Part shown: positions 45,495 through 54,293 of the stretch, piece after piece
How positions within the stretch are numbered: position 1 is the first letter of the stretch
Layout of the letters: each line of letters starts with the position of its first letter
Origin: Alteromonadaceae bacterium M269
Lineage (GTDB): Bacteria; Pseudomonadota; Gammaproteobacteria; Enterobacterales; Alteromonadaceae
Length of the DNA: 64,000 bases
Direction: 5' to 3'
Assembly (NCBI GenBank): GCA_004353515.1
Contig: SMNZ01000007.1
Coordinates: 124,001-188,000 of the forward strand
Notes under the pieces: generated by a model
Databases searched by the model: none
What the model was told of the DNA's origin: nothing
The model's input: the letters and a program-made list of their open reading frames with translations, nothing else
Translations under genes and position numbers: made by a program

Positions 45495-48314
45495 ATGACG
45501 GACTCAATAACCGAACTAGACAATGAGAAATACGCCGAAATGGCAGCCAAGGTAGACGCCATCAATAAGGTTCAAGCCATTATCGAGTTTAATATGGACG
45601 GCACCATTATTACGGCTAACGATAACTTCCTTGACGCAATGGGTTATTCACTAGATGAAATACAAGGACAGCATCACGGAATGTTCGTTGAGCCAGAATA
45701 TAAAGAAAGCTCTGAGTACAAAGCCTTCTGGGACAGGCTTAATCATGGCGATTTTGAAACAGGTGAGTATAAACGTTTCGCTAAAGGTGGTAAGGAAATC
45801 TGGATACAAGCTTCCTATAACCCGATTTTAGATCTCAACGGCAAGCCTTACAAAGTCGTGAAATACGCGACTGATGTAACAGCTCAGAAGATCCAGAATG
45901 CCAACTTCTCGGGGCAAATGGAAGCTATCAGCAAGTCACAAGCCGTTATCGAATTCAATATGGACGGCACTATCATTACCGCGAATGATAATTTCTTAAA
46001 TGCCATGGGTTACACATTGGATGAAATACAAGGCCAACATCACAGCATGTTCGTTGAGCACGCGTACAAAAATAGCGCAGATTACAAAGCATTTTGGGGC
46101 AGGCTTAATCATGGCGATTTTGAAACGGGTGAATATAAACGCCTTGCCAAAGGAGGCAGAGAAATATGGATACAAGCCTCATACAACCCTATTTTCGATC
46201 TGAACGGCAACCCCTTTAAAGTCGTGAAATATGCGACTGATGTAACAGCTCAGAAGATCCAGAATGCCAACTTCTCGGGGCAAATGGAAGCTATCAGCAA
46301 GTCACAAGCTGTTATCGAATTCAATATGGACGGCTCTATCATTACCGCGAATGATAATTTCTTAAATGCCTTGGGTTACACATTGGATGAAATACAAGGC
46401 CAACATCACAGCATGTTCGTTGAGCACGCGTACAAAAATAGCGCAGATTACAAAGCATTTTGGGACAGGCTTAATCATGGCGATTTTGAAACGGGTGAAT
46501 ATAAACGCCTTGCCAAAGGAGGCAGAGAAATATGGATACAAGCCTCATACAACCCTATTTTCGATCTGAACGGCAACCCCTTTAAAGTAGTGAAATATGC
46601 GACTGATGTAACAGCTCAGAAGATCCAGAATGCCAACTTCTCGGGGCAAATGGAAGCTATCGGTAAGTCACAAGCTGTTATCGAGTTCAATATGGACGGC
46701 ACCATTATTACGGCCAATGAGAATTTCTTAGGTGCTATGGGCTATTCACTAGATGAAATACAAGGCCAACATCACAGCATGTTTGTGGAACCGGGACATA
46801 AAGCAAGCCCCAATTACAAAGCGTTTTGGGACAGGCTCAATCATGGTGATTTTGAAACCGGTGAGTACAAACGACTTGCCAAAGGTGGTAAAGAAATATG
46901 GATTCAAGCCTCATACAACCCGATTTTAGATCTCAACGGCAGGCCATACAAAGTCGTGAAATATGCCACCGACGTGACTTCTCAGAAACTTCAGAATGCA
47001 AACTTCTCGGGGCAAATGGAGGCTATAGGTAAATCTCAAGCTGTTATCGAATTCAATATGGATGGCACCATCATCACCGCCAATAACAATTTCTTAAATG
47101 CGATGGGCTATTCACTGGACGAAATACAAGGGCAGCATCACAGTATGTTTGTTGAGCCAGACTATAAAGCCAGTGCGGAATACAAAGCATTTTGGGAAAG
47201 ACTCAATCACGGTGACTTCGAGGCAGGTGAATTTAAGCGCCTCGGTAAAGGTGAAAAAGAAATCTGGATACAAGCTTCCTACAACCCCATTTTGGACTTG
47301 AACGGTAAGCCTTACAAAGTGGTTAAATATGCAACTGATATCACTGGTAGAAAGCAGTCTATTGAGGCAATAAAGGAAATCATACTCAAAACATCAAAAG
47401 GTGTATTGACGGACAATATCAATGAAGCATTAGAGGGCGAATTCAACATTTTAGGTGAATCTATGAATGAGCTCATAGATACCCTAAACAGTATGGTTGG
47501 CGAAATACGCAGGGCTTCCAACAGTGTTTTTACCGCAGCACAAGAAATTGCGCAGGGTAACGATGACTTGAGCAAACGTACGGAAACCCAAGCATCTAGC
47601 CTGGAACAAACATCAGCGGCCATGGAAGATCTCACTAGCGCCGTTGAAAATAATGCCAAAAACGCCAGCGAAGCTATGGAGCTTTCTAAAGGAGTCACAC
47701 AAAAAGCCAGCAGCGGTGGTGAGGTTGTTGCCAGCGCGGTGGACGCTATGAAAGAGATTGAGAAATTCAGCAGAGAGATCTCTGACATCATTGGTGTTAT
47801 CGACGAAATTGCATTCCAAACTAACTTACTTGCCCTTAATGCCGCAGTAGAGGCTGCTCGAGCAGGAGAACAAGGACGAGGGTTCGCCGTCGTCGCAGCT
47901 GAAGTGAGAAGCTTGGCTCAACGCAGTGCATCTGCTGCAAAAGAGATTAAAGGGCTGATCAAGAATAGTGTTGATGCGGTAGGTAAAGGTAGTCAACTGG
48001 TGGACAATACAGGAGAAACCTTTTCTGAACTTGTCAGTTCAGTACAGGAGGTCGCAAACATGATTTCCGACATCGATGACGCCAGTAAAAAACAAGCGCG
48101 CGGAATTAACGAAGTTCGCCAAGCCGTCTCTCAAATGGATGAAATGACACATCAAAATACAGCATTGGTTGAGCAGGCGACTGCTTCTAGCAAATCAATG
48201 GAAGACCAAGCGCAAGGGCTACTCGATCAAATCGCATTCTTTACGACCGATGAAGAACAGGCCTTTGATCCAACAAGCCACTTAGTCCCCGTAAAAACCA
48301 GCATAATTAAATAA
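45495..48314 (+). CDS. Cytoplasmic chemotaxis receptor (MCP) with five tandem PAS domains
   Basis: 939 residues with no membrane segment or signal peptide, so a cytoplasmic receptor. Five PAS/PAC units of exactly 122 residues each run from about residue 23 to 620; each contains [15 protein letters not shown] and [10 protein letters not shown]-type motifs. The C-terminal part is an MCP signalling domain with the conserved hairpin [20 protein letters not shown]-type sequence around residues 772-815 ([20 protein letters not shown]). No C-terminal NWETF-like tether. Units 2 and 3 are almost identical at DNA level. A PAS-based redox or ligand sensor is likely; the signal is unknown. Confidence 0.93.
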   Translation: MTDSITELDNEKYAEMAAKVDAINKVQAIIEFNMDGTIITANDNFLDAMGYSLDEIQGQHHGMFVEPEYKESSEYKAFWDRLNHGDFETGEYKRFAKGGKEIWIQASYNPILDLNGKPYKVVKYATDVTAQKIQNANFSGQMEAISKSQAVIEFNMDGTIITANDNFLNAMGYTLDEIQGQHHSMFVEHAYKNSADYKAFWGRLNHGDFETGEYKRLAKGGREIWIQASYNPIFDLNGNPFKVVKYATDVTAQKIQNANFSGQMEAISKSQAVIEFNMDGSIITANDNFLNALGYTLDEIQGQHHSMFVEHAYKNSADYKAFWDRLNHGDFETGEYKRLAKGGREIWIQASYNPIFDLNGNPFKVVKYATDVTAQKIQNANFSGQMEAIGKSQAVIEFNMDGTIITANENFLGAMGYSLDEIQGQHHSMFVEPGHKASPNYKAFWDRLNHGDFETGEYKRLAKGGKEIWIQASYNPILDLNGRPYKVVKYATDVTSQKLQNANFSGQMEAIGKSQAVIEFNMDGTIITANNNFLNAMGYSLDEIQGQHHSMFVEPDYKASAEYKAFWERLNHGDFEAGEFKRLGKGEKEIWIQASYNPILDLNGKPYKVVKYATDITGRKQSIEAIKEIILKTSKGVLTDNINEALEGEFNILGESMNELIDTLNSMVGEIRRASNSVFTAAQEIAQGNDDLSKRTETQASSLEQTSAAMEDLTSAVENNAKNASEAMELSKGVTQKASSGGEVVASAVDAMKEIEKFSREISDIIGVIDEIAFQTNLLALNAAVEAARAGEQGRGFAVVAAEVRSLAQRSASAAKEIKGLIKNSVDAVGKGSQLVDNTGETFSELVSSVQEVANMISDIDDASKKQARGINEVRQAVSQMDEMTHQNTALVEQATASSKSMEDQAQGLLDQIAFFTTDEEQAFDPTSHLVPVKTSIIK
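45531..47340 (+). repeat. 366-bp tandem repeats encoding PAS domains
   Basis: The sequence AACTTCTCGGGGCAAATGG recurs at about 45903, 46269, 46635 and 47001, spaced by exactly 366 bases, with five coding units in total. The second and third units differ by only a few bases, while the first, fourth and fifth are more diverged. The pattern shows recent unit duplication or gene conversion inside one gene. Confidence 0.9.
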
Positions 48315-48343
48315 CGAGGTACCCGACCAACCGTTAAAACAAG

Positions 48344-48372
48344 CTCCTACACTCAAGAATCAAGTGTAGGAG
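48344..48372. repeat. REP-like hairpin after MCP gene
   Basis: Perfect 10-base inverted repeat CTCCTACACT and AGTGTAGGAG with a 9-base loop, 30 bases after the receptor stop. The arms match the CTCCTACA core of the other repeats but the outer arms are missing, so it is a short REP-core hairpin that may serve as the terminator. Confidence 0.6.
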
Positions 48373-48451
48373 TCCACATGTTCCTCAATACTCTATATTC
48401 CTTCTGAGACTACCTCTTAGCAAAAAAATACACATCCCCCTCTCGACAACA

Positions 48452-48474
48452 TAAATGATAATGATTATCATTTA
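48452..48474. promoter_or_regulatory. Fur box upstream of siderophore-interacting protein gene
   Basis: A perfect 23-base palindrome built of TAAATGATAAT, a central G, and ATTATCATTTA. It contains the GATAATGATTATC core of the gammaproteobacterial Fur consensus (GATAATGATAATCATTATC). It sits 21 bases before the start of the siderophore-interacting protein gene and should repress it when iron is plentiful. Confidence 0.88.
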
Positions 48475-48494
48475 CAAAAAAATAGGAGATAAAT

Positions 48495-49316
48495 ATTAAT
48501 AAACGAAGACGCAGATGCCTTTATGTCGCGTATACTCAAAAATTATCAGCTAATATGCAGCGTATTACTTTTGCTGGTGACGACTTGGCAGATTTCCCTC
48601 CAGTTAAACCTGGAGCTTATATCAAGATCTTACTTAACCCCGATGGTTCAGGAGTAACAGACCTGGACTTAGCAAGTGATGAAATAACCACACGTACCTA
48701 CACAGTTAGGATGTTCGATAGAGAACAGGGTGCATTGACTGTCGATTTTGCATTACACAGTGGCGACCTTGAAAGTGGTCCAGCTTCTCGTTGGGCTGAG
48801 TCAGCTAAAGTCGGTGATAAGATATGTATCGGCGGACCCGGTTCAATCAAAGAGTTTCCGACTGAGTATGATTGGGTCTTATTTGCTGGAGATATCACCG
48901 CGATACCTGCCATTGAGTCGCAATTGGCCTTATTACCAGCGGATACTCAGGGGTTTGCTGTCATCTCAGTCAACGACGCTGCGGATATTCGTGACTTGGT
49001 TAAACCCCAAGGAGTTAAAGCTATTTGGTTAACATCCCCCACGCAACGCTTAGCAAATGAGCTTAGCCGACTCGAAATGCCAACGGGAAAACCTGCGATT
49101 TGGGCTGCTAGTGAGTTCTCACAAATGCGTGAAATGCGCTCGTTATTTAACAATCAGTGGAACATAGCGCGCAATAGCTATTACATCAGTAGTTACTGGA
49201 AAATAGGTCGTAGTGAAGAACAGCACAAAATAGACAAACGCAAAGATGCAGCAAAAGACAGTTTAAACCCTGCAAACCTTTACAATAAGGCGAAACAATT
49301 ATTAGTGCCCTCCTAA
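48495..49316 (+). CDS. Siderophore-interacting protein (SIP/ViuB-like), apparent ATT start
   Basis: About 273 residues, a flavin-dependent ferric-siderophore reductase-like protein. The core pattern RTYTVR (FAD site), GPGSIKEFP-like phosphate loop and ISSYWKIGRSEEQH end match the family. The first in-frame ATG (48555) falls inside the conserved domain (MQRITFAGDDL). The frame upstream reads RRRRCLYVAYTQKLSANMQR, which matches the family N-terminus, so translation must begin earlier. No ATG, GTG or TTG is available there; ATT at 48495 lies 6 bases after AGGAG (48484-48488) and is the best start. A Fur box precedes it. Confidence 0.8.
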   Translation: MNKRRRRCLYVAYTQKLSANMQRITFAGDDLADFPPVKPGAYIKILLNPDGSGVTDLDLASDEITTRTYTVRMFDREQGALTVDFALHSGDLESGPASRWAESAKVGDKICIGGPGSIKEFPTEYDWVLFAGDITAIPAIESQLALLPADTQGFAVISVNDAADIRDLVKPQGVKAIWLTSPTQRLANELSRLEMPTGKPAIWAASEFSQMREMRSLFNNQWNIARNSYYISSYWKIGRSEEQHKIDKRKDAAKDSLNPANLYNKAKQLLVPS

Positions 49317-49732
49317 TCTCCCTTACGGCTGGTTTTTAGGCCTTATTCCGTTTCGCTTTAGAGGCTTCTTGAATAATGGTTTATTACATAACCTCAATTC
49401 GAGATAAGAAACGCCTATAAACAAGCCATTTTTGTCCCTCCCTACGTTGCTCATCATGGGTTTAGAATGACTAAACCTCATAATTCTCGCCTTGATAGGA
49501 ACAAAAATGACAATGTTTCTCCAGGAAATAACTTAATCAACAGACTGAAGTTTTTCTATCTCATTGAAAGGACATAGAAAATAAAAACTTGTCGACATTT
49601 CTTATCCCAAACTGAGGTTACATAGTATTAATTTATCTATCACTTTATTTTAGTTACGTTATAACATAACATTAAGTACAACCTCTATTTTGACCACAAA
49701 GTAACAAACGTCAGCAAGCAGTGAGCCGTCAT
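49317..49732. other. Intergenic region with Zur-like box
   Basis: 416 bases without a gene. The Zur-like box at 49658-49670 lies 62 bases before the chosen start of the ZrgA-like gene. The rest, including a stretch near 49440-49570, shows no clear ORF, RNA gene or repeat. Confidence 0.45.
49658..49670. promoter_or_regulatory. Zur-like box upstream of the zinc uptake locus
   Basis: GTTATAACATAAC matches GTTATANTATAAC in 12 of 13 positions and sits within a larger near-palindrome from 49653 to 49670 (GTTACGTTATAACATAAC, one mismatched pair). Its position before a histidine-rich ZrgA-like gene fits zinc-dependent repression. The sequence is seen; Zur binding is inference. Confidence 0.65.
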
Positions 49733-50242
49733 ATGATCAAGAAAACCTTCATGTTTCTATCCCTAGTTAGCCTTCCTATTTCAACTCAGGCGCAAACACA
49801 CTCACATGGGGAAGGCCGATTAGTGCTATCACAAGAGGGAAACCAATGGCTTGTTCAGTTTGTTTTGCCTGCCTCTGACATATACGGCTTTGAACACGCG
49901 CCTGAAACACCAGAACAAGAGCTTATGATCACCAAACGCAATAAACGACTAGAGCAGAACGATCAAGTGATTCATTTAGGTGACCAGTGCAAACTCAATA
50001 AGGTCGAGTTTTTATCTTCGCATGATGAGGGAGAAGACGAACACCACGAGCATGAACATGAAATTGAGCATCAGGACATTGAGATTTCCTACCACTTTAC
50101 TTGCAACTCTCCTGTAGAGAGAGCGTCTATCCAATTGTTTGATTGGGCCAAGTCACTTAATCATTTAGAAGTTCTTTGGTTGTTTGAAAATGGCCAGGGA
50201 GCGAGTGAAATCAGTAGTCAAAAACCTTTTATCACTTGGTAG
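49733..50242 (+). CDS. zrgA: ZrgA-like zinc-binding protein (DUF2796)
   Basis: 169 residues with a signal peptide (MIKKTFMFLSLVSLPISTQA). The mature protein has HSHGEG near its start and a histidine/acid-rich stretch (EDEHHEHEHEIEHQDIE, about residues 101-117), which should bind zinc. This matches the DUF2796/ZrgA proteins found in the Zrg zinc uptake system of Vibrio. ATG at 49733 is chosen over a GTG 12 bases upstream, because the signal peptide starts there. A Zur-like box lies upstream. It is followed by a MerC-like gene and faces the DUF3299 genes. Confidence 0.85.
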   Translation: MIKKTFMFLSLVSLPISTQAQTHSHGEGRLVLSQEGNQWLVQFVLPASDIYGFEHAPETPEQELMITKRNKRLEQNDQVIHLGDQCKLNKVEFLSSHDEGEDEHHEHEHEIEHQDIEISYHFTCNSPVERASIQLFDWAKSLNHLEVLWLFENGQGASEISSQKPFITW

Positions 50243-50264
50243 AAGAGGCAAAGGCTTATTTCTC

Positions 50265-50693
50265 ATGATGCGCAGCACTAAAATACAAAAAGTCACAGAT
50301 AAAGCAGCTATTGTTATCTCGTTTCTGTGTTTGGTGCATTGTGTCGCTCAACCGCTCCTGTTTTTAATCCTGCCAGTGTTGCCGGGCTTATATTTATTGG
50401 AGCACCAACTATTCCATCAGGTCATACTCTTTGCCGTTGTGCCGCTTGGGTTGGTTGCTTTGGTGATTGGTCATCTAAACCACAAAAGATTCGGTGTACT
50501 CTGTACAGGTATAGTTGGGCTGATACTTCTTATCTGTATTTCCCTTTTTGGTCACGACCTACTGAGTGAAACTGTCGAAATAGTCTTAACCGAATTAGCG
50601 TCGCTGATTATTATTTGTGCTCATGTCATGAATTATCAACTTCGACCTACCAAGATCTGTAACTCTCAAGAACAGATAGCGACCAAACCTTAA
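50265..50693 (+). CDS. MerC-domain inner-membrane protein
   Basis: 142 residues with four hydrophobic helices and a CLVHC cysteine pair in the first helix (VISFLCLVHCVAQPLLFLIL), the layout of MerC-type membrane proteins. MerC proteins were described as mercury carriers, but members also occur in zinc-regulated loci. The gene begins 22 bases after zrgA, so it is probably co-transcribed and zinc-related. Adjacent ATG codons at 50265 and 50268 are both possible starts. The exact transport role is unknown. Confidence 0.8.
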   Translation: MMRSTKIQKVTDKAAIVISFLCLVHCVAQPLLFLILPVLPGLYLLEHQLFHQVILFAVVPLGLVALVIGHLNHKRFGVLCTGIVGLILLICISLFGHDLLSETVEIVLTELASLIIICAHVMNYQLRPTKICNSQEQIATKP

Positions 50694-50705
50694 GCTGATG
50701 AAAAC

Positions 50706-51362
50706 TTAGTGCTCCCTGGCATCATCAGGTTGACCGTAGAATTTTTCAATTCTCACTGCGTCCAGAACATAAGCTGATGTGCCTAATGGGTCTTCAAACA
50801 GTTCATTCCCCAGAAAACCCTCTATTGTATAGGGCTGCCGAATATCCAATTCTGAAAAGCCATCTATTAACTCAACAAAAATCATCTGATTCGGTGGCGG
50901 TGGAGGATAATGAATACAAGCACCATAGTAAGGCACTAAGAAGTAGCTTCTAATCGTCTTATCTTCGTTGATATCAATCGGGACAATAAAACCAGGGATT
51001 GATATAGCGCGTCCAACTAAGTCTTCAACAATATTAACTGAAGGAGGAGGACGATAAGATCTATCTGTTGCCGCTTGCATCGCTTCGGTGATTTGTCGAA
51101 TAAACTCTTCTTCTGAGGGCTCTTTATAATCTTCTAAAGCTTCTCTCTCATCTTGAGGTAGCAGATCGCTCCAGCTTATCGGTGTTTTTTCAGTTTCTGC
51201 GAATCGTGTTAAGAGTTGTTTATCAGGCGTCTCATACAGCGAGCTTTTCTTATAGAACTGTTGTTTAAATGAAGGTAAAAACTGCTCGTATAGCTTGGCC
51301 GCAAAAACGCCGATAACAAAGAATAAAACGAAAGATAGAGCGATTTTTAAGGTGCTACTCAT
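50706..51362 (-). CDS. DUF3299 family protein (second copy), membrane-anchored
   Basis: About 218 residues with an N-terminal membrane anchor (LKIALSFVLFFVIGVFAAKL). The DUF3299 core is clear: SIPGFIVPIDI, SYFLVPYYGACIHYPPPPPN and YTIEGFLGNELFEDP. The start ATG at 51362 lies within the end of the upstream DUF3299 gene (stop at 51355), so they overlap and are translationally linked; ATG at 51368 is an alternative. DUF3299 proteins occur with ZrgA and FtsX-type ABC transporters. The function is unknown, with a periplasmic lipid- or metal-handling role possible. Confidence 0.8.
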   Translation of the reverse strand: MSSTLKIALSFVLFFVIGVFAAKLYEQFLPSFKQQFYKKSSLYETPDKQLLTRFAETEKTPISWSDLLPQDEREALEDYKEPSEEEFIRQITEAMQAATDRSYRPPPSVNIVEDLVGRAISIPGFIVPIDINEDKTIRSYFLVPYYGACIHYPPPPPNQMIFVELIDGFSELDIRQPYTIEGFLGNELFEDPLGTSAYVLDAVRIEKFYGQPDDAREH

Positions 51363-51951
51363 CCTCATAGGGGAGTACTCTGTCCAGTACCAGTTTGTAG
51401 GCTGAAGTGCCAAGCACATTAGCCTTAGTTTCAATCTTCAATGTCCCTTCAAACCAGAAAGGATCATAGAGGTTTTCTACTTTAACACCGGCTTTATGCT
51501 CTGAATAGATGATTTGATTGGGCGGTGGTGGTGGCATGTGCAAACAAGCACCGAAGTAAGGAACAATAAAGAACTCAACAGCATTCTTATCATCATCGGA
51601 TTGTAAAGGCACGACAAAACCAGGAATACGGATCCGTTTGTTCTCGTATGTTCTTATCACCTTGGTTGAAGACATCGCTTCCTGAAAGCGTCTTGTCCTT
51701 TCATCTAGCGAGTCGAATTGGTTAAAAGCGTCAAAGGAATCCTGCTCAGATCCATCGGGAATGCCGGATAAAAAATCCGGAGGGCTCAATAACGCTGTGA
51801 GATCATCAGGGGGTATCAATGCAACCCACTCAATCTCAGTATAAGGTGATTCAGACTCCGCAACTGCACAAAAAGTTACGAGCATCAAAACAAGTGCAAA
51901 AATAGGGTTAATACCGCTTCTTGTGTAAAGAAAAAAACGCCTTTTTGTCAT
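51355..51951 (-). CDS. DUF3299 family protein (first copy), secreted
   Basis: 198 residues with an N-terminal signal (PIFALVLMLVTFCAVAESES). The DUF3299 signature appears as RIPGFVVPLQS, FFIVPYFGACLHMPPPPPN and WFEGTLKIETKAN. It lies upstream of and overlaps the second DUF3299 gene. Its promoter faces the ABC transporter gene, with a Zur-like palindrome at 51985-52001 between them. Two tandem, diverged copies of this family suggest paired subunits rather than simple duplication. Confidence 0.82.
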   Translation of the reverse strand: MTKRRFFLYTRSGINPIFALVLMLVTFCAVAESESPYTEIEWVALIPPDDLTALLSPPDFLSGIPDGSEQDSFDAFNQFDSLDERTRRFQEAMSSTKVIRTYENKRIRIPGFVVPLQSDDDKNAVEFFIVPYFGACLHMPPPPPNQIIYSEHKAGVKVENLYDPFWFEGTLKIETKANVLGTSAYKLVLDRVLPYEDE

Positions 51952-51984
51952 GGTGCTTACTAAGTTTAATTAACAACGAAACTG

Positions 51985-52001
51985 TTGATATGTTATAACA
52001 T
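51985..52001. promoter_or_regulatory. Zur-like site between DUF3299 and ABC transporter genes
   Basis: TTGATATGTTATAACAT contains the right half TATAACAT of the Zur consensus intact and a weaker left half (5 of 8 matches), and includes the perfect 12-base palindrome ATGTTATAACAT (51990-52001). It lies in the divergent spacer between the DUF3299 pair and the ABC transporter genes, so it could control both directions. Confidence 0.55.
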
Positions 52002-52046
52002 CTAAAGCTCTAGCTGTATATGCTTTAACAATTCTTCGGTAGTGCT

Positions 52047-52778
52047 ATGGAGTCAACAGAAACGAACAATGCTGAGAGCCAGTCAACGCTCGCTATCAGT
52101 CTTAACAACATTGAGTATAAATACAAAAGTAAAGCTACAAGCCCAGATTTAACAATACCTCAATGGGATTTGAAACGCGGCCAACAAGTCTTTCTATATG
52201 GTGATTCAGGCTCAGGTAAAACAACTTTACTCAATTTGCTTGCCGGTGTTTTAACGCCCAGTGCTGGTGTTATCAAAATCTTTGATCGAGCATTCTCCTC
52301 GTTATCCGCCCGTCAGCGAGATAAATTTAGAGCTCGGCATATTGGTGTGGTCTTTCAGCAATTCAATTTAATCCCCTACTTAAGTGTTTTGAAGAATATT
52401 CAATTGGCGGATTATTTCGCTTCAACAAAAAGAAAAGACATCATCGACTCAGCTCAAGCCTTATTGTCGAAACTCAAAATGCCTGCCAGTGTACTTAATA
52501 AACGCGCCAGTGAGCTTAGTGTCGGTCAGCAACAGCGTGTCGCTATCGCTCGGGCACTCATTAATCAACCAGAGCTGCTTCTTGTCGATGAGCCGACATC
52601 TGCACTAGACGCTTCAGCGAGAGATGCCTTTATGAAGGTATTGGTTGAAACATGTGCCGCGGCTAACACCACAATGGTGTTCGTAAGCCATGACATGAGC
52701 TTACAGGACTACTTTGAAACCAGCATCGCCATGCCATTATTAAGTCAATCTTCAAGCTCACAAGAGGGACTGAAATGA
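52047..52778 (+). CDS. ABC transporter ATP-binding protein, Zrg/LolD-MacB-like
   Basis: 243 residues. Walker A GDSGSGKTT, the Q-loop in VFQQFNLIPYLS, signature LSVGQQQRVAIARAL, Walker B LLLVDEPTSALD and the H-loop in FVSHDM are all present, so it is an active ATPase of the LolD/MacB subgroup. Its stop overlaps the permease start by four bases. With the downstream FtsX-type permease and the ZrgA-like and DUF3299 proteins it forms a Zrg-type module, thought to support zinc acquisition. Confidence 0.92.
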   Translation: MESTETNNAESQSTLAISLNNIEYKYKSKATSPDLTIPQWDLKRGQQVFLYGDSGSGKTTLLNLLAGVLTPSAGVIKIFDRAFSSLSARQRDKFRARHIGVVFQQFNLIPYLSVLKNIQLADYFASTKRKDIIDSAQALLSKLKMPASVLNKRASELSVGQQQRVAIARALINQPELLLVDEPTSALDASARDAFMKVLVETCAAANTTMVFVSHDMSLQDYFETSIAMPLLSQSSSSQEGLK

Positions 52779-54016
52779 CATTATTTTCTTTGGCGTGGCA
52801 TAGCCTAGGTAGTCGCCGAAAGTCTGTTGTACTGACCTTCTTTTCATTGCTAATCAGCATTAGCGTTTTACTCAGTGTCGAACATCTTAGGTTGCAAGCA
52901 AAAGAGAGCTTTAACCGAACAGTCTCTGGTGTTGATATCATTGTTGGAGCACCGAGCGGGCAGCTGAACCTCCTGCTCTATTCAGTATTTAGAATGGGAA
53001 CACCAACAAACAGTATTAAGTATTCAAGTTATCAGACACTTAAAAATCACAGCTTGGTGGAGTGGGCTGTCCCCATTTCGTTAGGTGACTCACATCACGG
53101 ATTTCGAGTATTAGGCACTAGCCAAGAATACTTTCAGTATTTTAAATATGCCGATAAAAAAGGTTTAGTTTTTGAGCAAGGCCAAGCCTTCACAGGTATG
53201 TTTGATACTGTCATTGGTTCTGACGTTGCCAAACAGCTAGGCTACAAACTAGGCGATAAGATTGTTATCGCTCATGGTATTGCCGCCACCAGCTTCACTC
53301 ATCACGATAATGCCCCTTTTACTATTACAGGTATTTTGAAACCTACTGGAACACCGGTAGACAAAACAGTACATACAAGCTTGGCAGGCATTGAAGCTGT
53401 TCATTTATCCCCAAGGCAGCTACGCAATATCCTAGAAGGCAATACAAAAGAAGAGATAGCACCGCGCCAAGTTACGGCAGTAATGCTTGGATTAAAGTCG
53501 AGGTTAGCAACCTTCAAGTTGCAACGAGATATCAATAACACTAACTCCGATAAGCTAATGGCTATCCTGCCGGGTGTTGCCATGACTGAGCTATGGCAGC
53601 TAATGGGAACTGTTGAAAACTTACTGAGGGTCATCGGTTTCTTGGTCTTGATCTCATCACTTTTCGGACTTTCAACTATGCTGCTTGCGTCAATGGATCA
53701 GAGAAAAGGCGAAATAGCGGTACTCAGAATATTAGGCGCAGGACCAAGAGTTATCTTTTCTCTAGTTCTGCTGGAGGCATTGATACTCGTTCTATTGGCA
53801 ATCGCAGCCGCAAGTGGATTGATTAGCTTAACCTTGTACTTGAGCGGAGATTGGTTAGCGTCACATTACGGTTTGTTCTTGAGTGGTCATCTGTTCTCAA
53901 CAGATATTATGCTAGCGATGCTCGTGATCTTAGGAGCCACAATTGCTACAGCTATAGTGCCCGCAATAGAAGCTTATAAAAGTGCATTACACACAGTGCT
54001 ATCTTCGAAGCTGTAG
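52775..54016 (+). CDS. FtsX-family ABC transporter permease, Zrg-like
   Basis: 413 residues with one N-terminal helix (VVLTFFSLLISISVLLSVEH), a large periplasmic MacB-like domain (about residues 40-270) and three C-terminal helices (VIGFLVLISSLFGLSTMLLA; FSLVLLEALILVLLAIAAAS; IMLAMLVILGATIATAIVP). This is the mechanotransmission-type FtsX/MacB topology, not a classical import permease. It is translationally coupled to the ATPase gene and has no further gene after it in the operon. It may act by moving or releasing lipoproteins or chelators; in Zrg systems it is linked to zinc uptake. Confidence 0.9.
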   Translation: MTLFSLAWHSLGSRRKSVVLTFFSLLISISVLLSVEHLRLQAKESFNRTVSGVDIIVGAPSGQLNLLLYSVFRMGTPTNSIKYSSYQTLKNHSLVEWAVPISLGDSHHGFRVLGTSQEYFQYFKYADKKGLVFEQGQAFTGMFDTVIGSDVAKQLGYKLGDKIVIAHGIAATSFTHHDNAPFTITGILKPTGTPVDKTVHTSLAGIEAVHLSPRQLRNILEGNTKEEIAPRQVTAVMLGLKSRLATFKLQRDINNTNSDKLMAILPGVAMTELWQLMGTVENLLRVIGFLVLISSLFGLSTMLLASMDQRKGEIAVLRILGAGPRVIFSLVLLEALILVLLAIAAASGLISLTLYLSGDWLASHYGLFLSGHLFSTDIMLAMLVILGATIATAIVPAIEAYKSALHTVLSSKL

Positions 54017-54050
54017 AGGTTGAGTAAGAGGCAAGCTTTTAGGTGATCAC

Positions 54051-54265
54051 AATTCGCGGACAAGTCCAGCTCCTACAACTAAAGGCCCTCTCACTGTAGG
54101 AGCATGCTTTTCGGCTCTGGCTCCTCGGCAATAGCTCCTGCATTGCCCTAATTACATACATCCATGTATTAATGCTTCGCTCTCGACAAATGCTCCTGCG
54201 TTGTTCTAATCGCGTATGTCCTATACTTATACCTCCTCCATCCATGGAGCCGAGCTGCGAATCAC
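54051..54265. repeat. REP-like element plus two direct repeats of a second family
   Basis: A REP-type element begins at 54051 with a 27-base stretch (AATTCGCGGACAAGTCCAGC, then TCCTACA) that is identical to 61362-61388. It continues to a TGTAGGAGCATGC arm near 54098. It is followed by two diverged direct repeats of 34 bases (54130-54163 and 54188-54221), both beginning GCTCCTGC after a few A/T bases and containing CTAAT. The latter family resembles the structured piece at 25625-25690. Confidence 0.7.
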
Positions 54266-54293
54266 TGTTGAAGTAAACTTTGGAACCCTAGTG

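Noticed and set aside
46000-47301. Repeated 67-residue ORFs inside the MCP gene
   Set aside because: They are alternate-frame shadows of the tandem PAS units and recur only because the DNA repeats.
45531-47340. CRISPR-like array
   Set aside because: The repeat unit is 366 bases, fully coding and contiguous, without short repeats and spacers.
47312-47791. 159-residue minus-strand ORF in the MCP signalling domain
   Set aside because: Antisense to a highly conserved coding region; no ribosome site or independent pattern.
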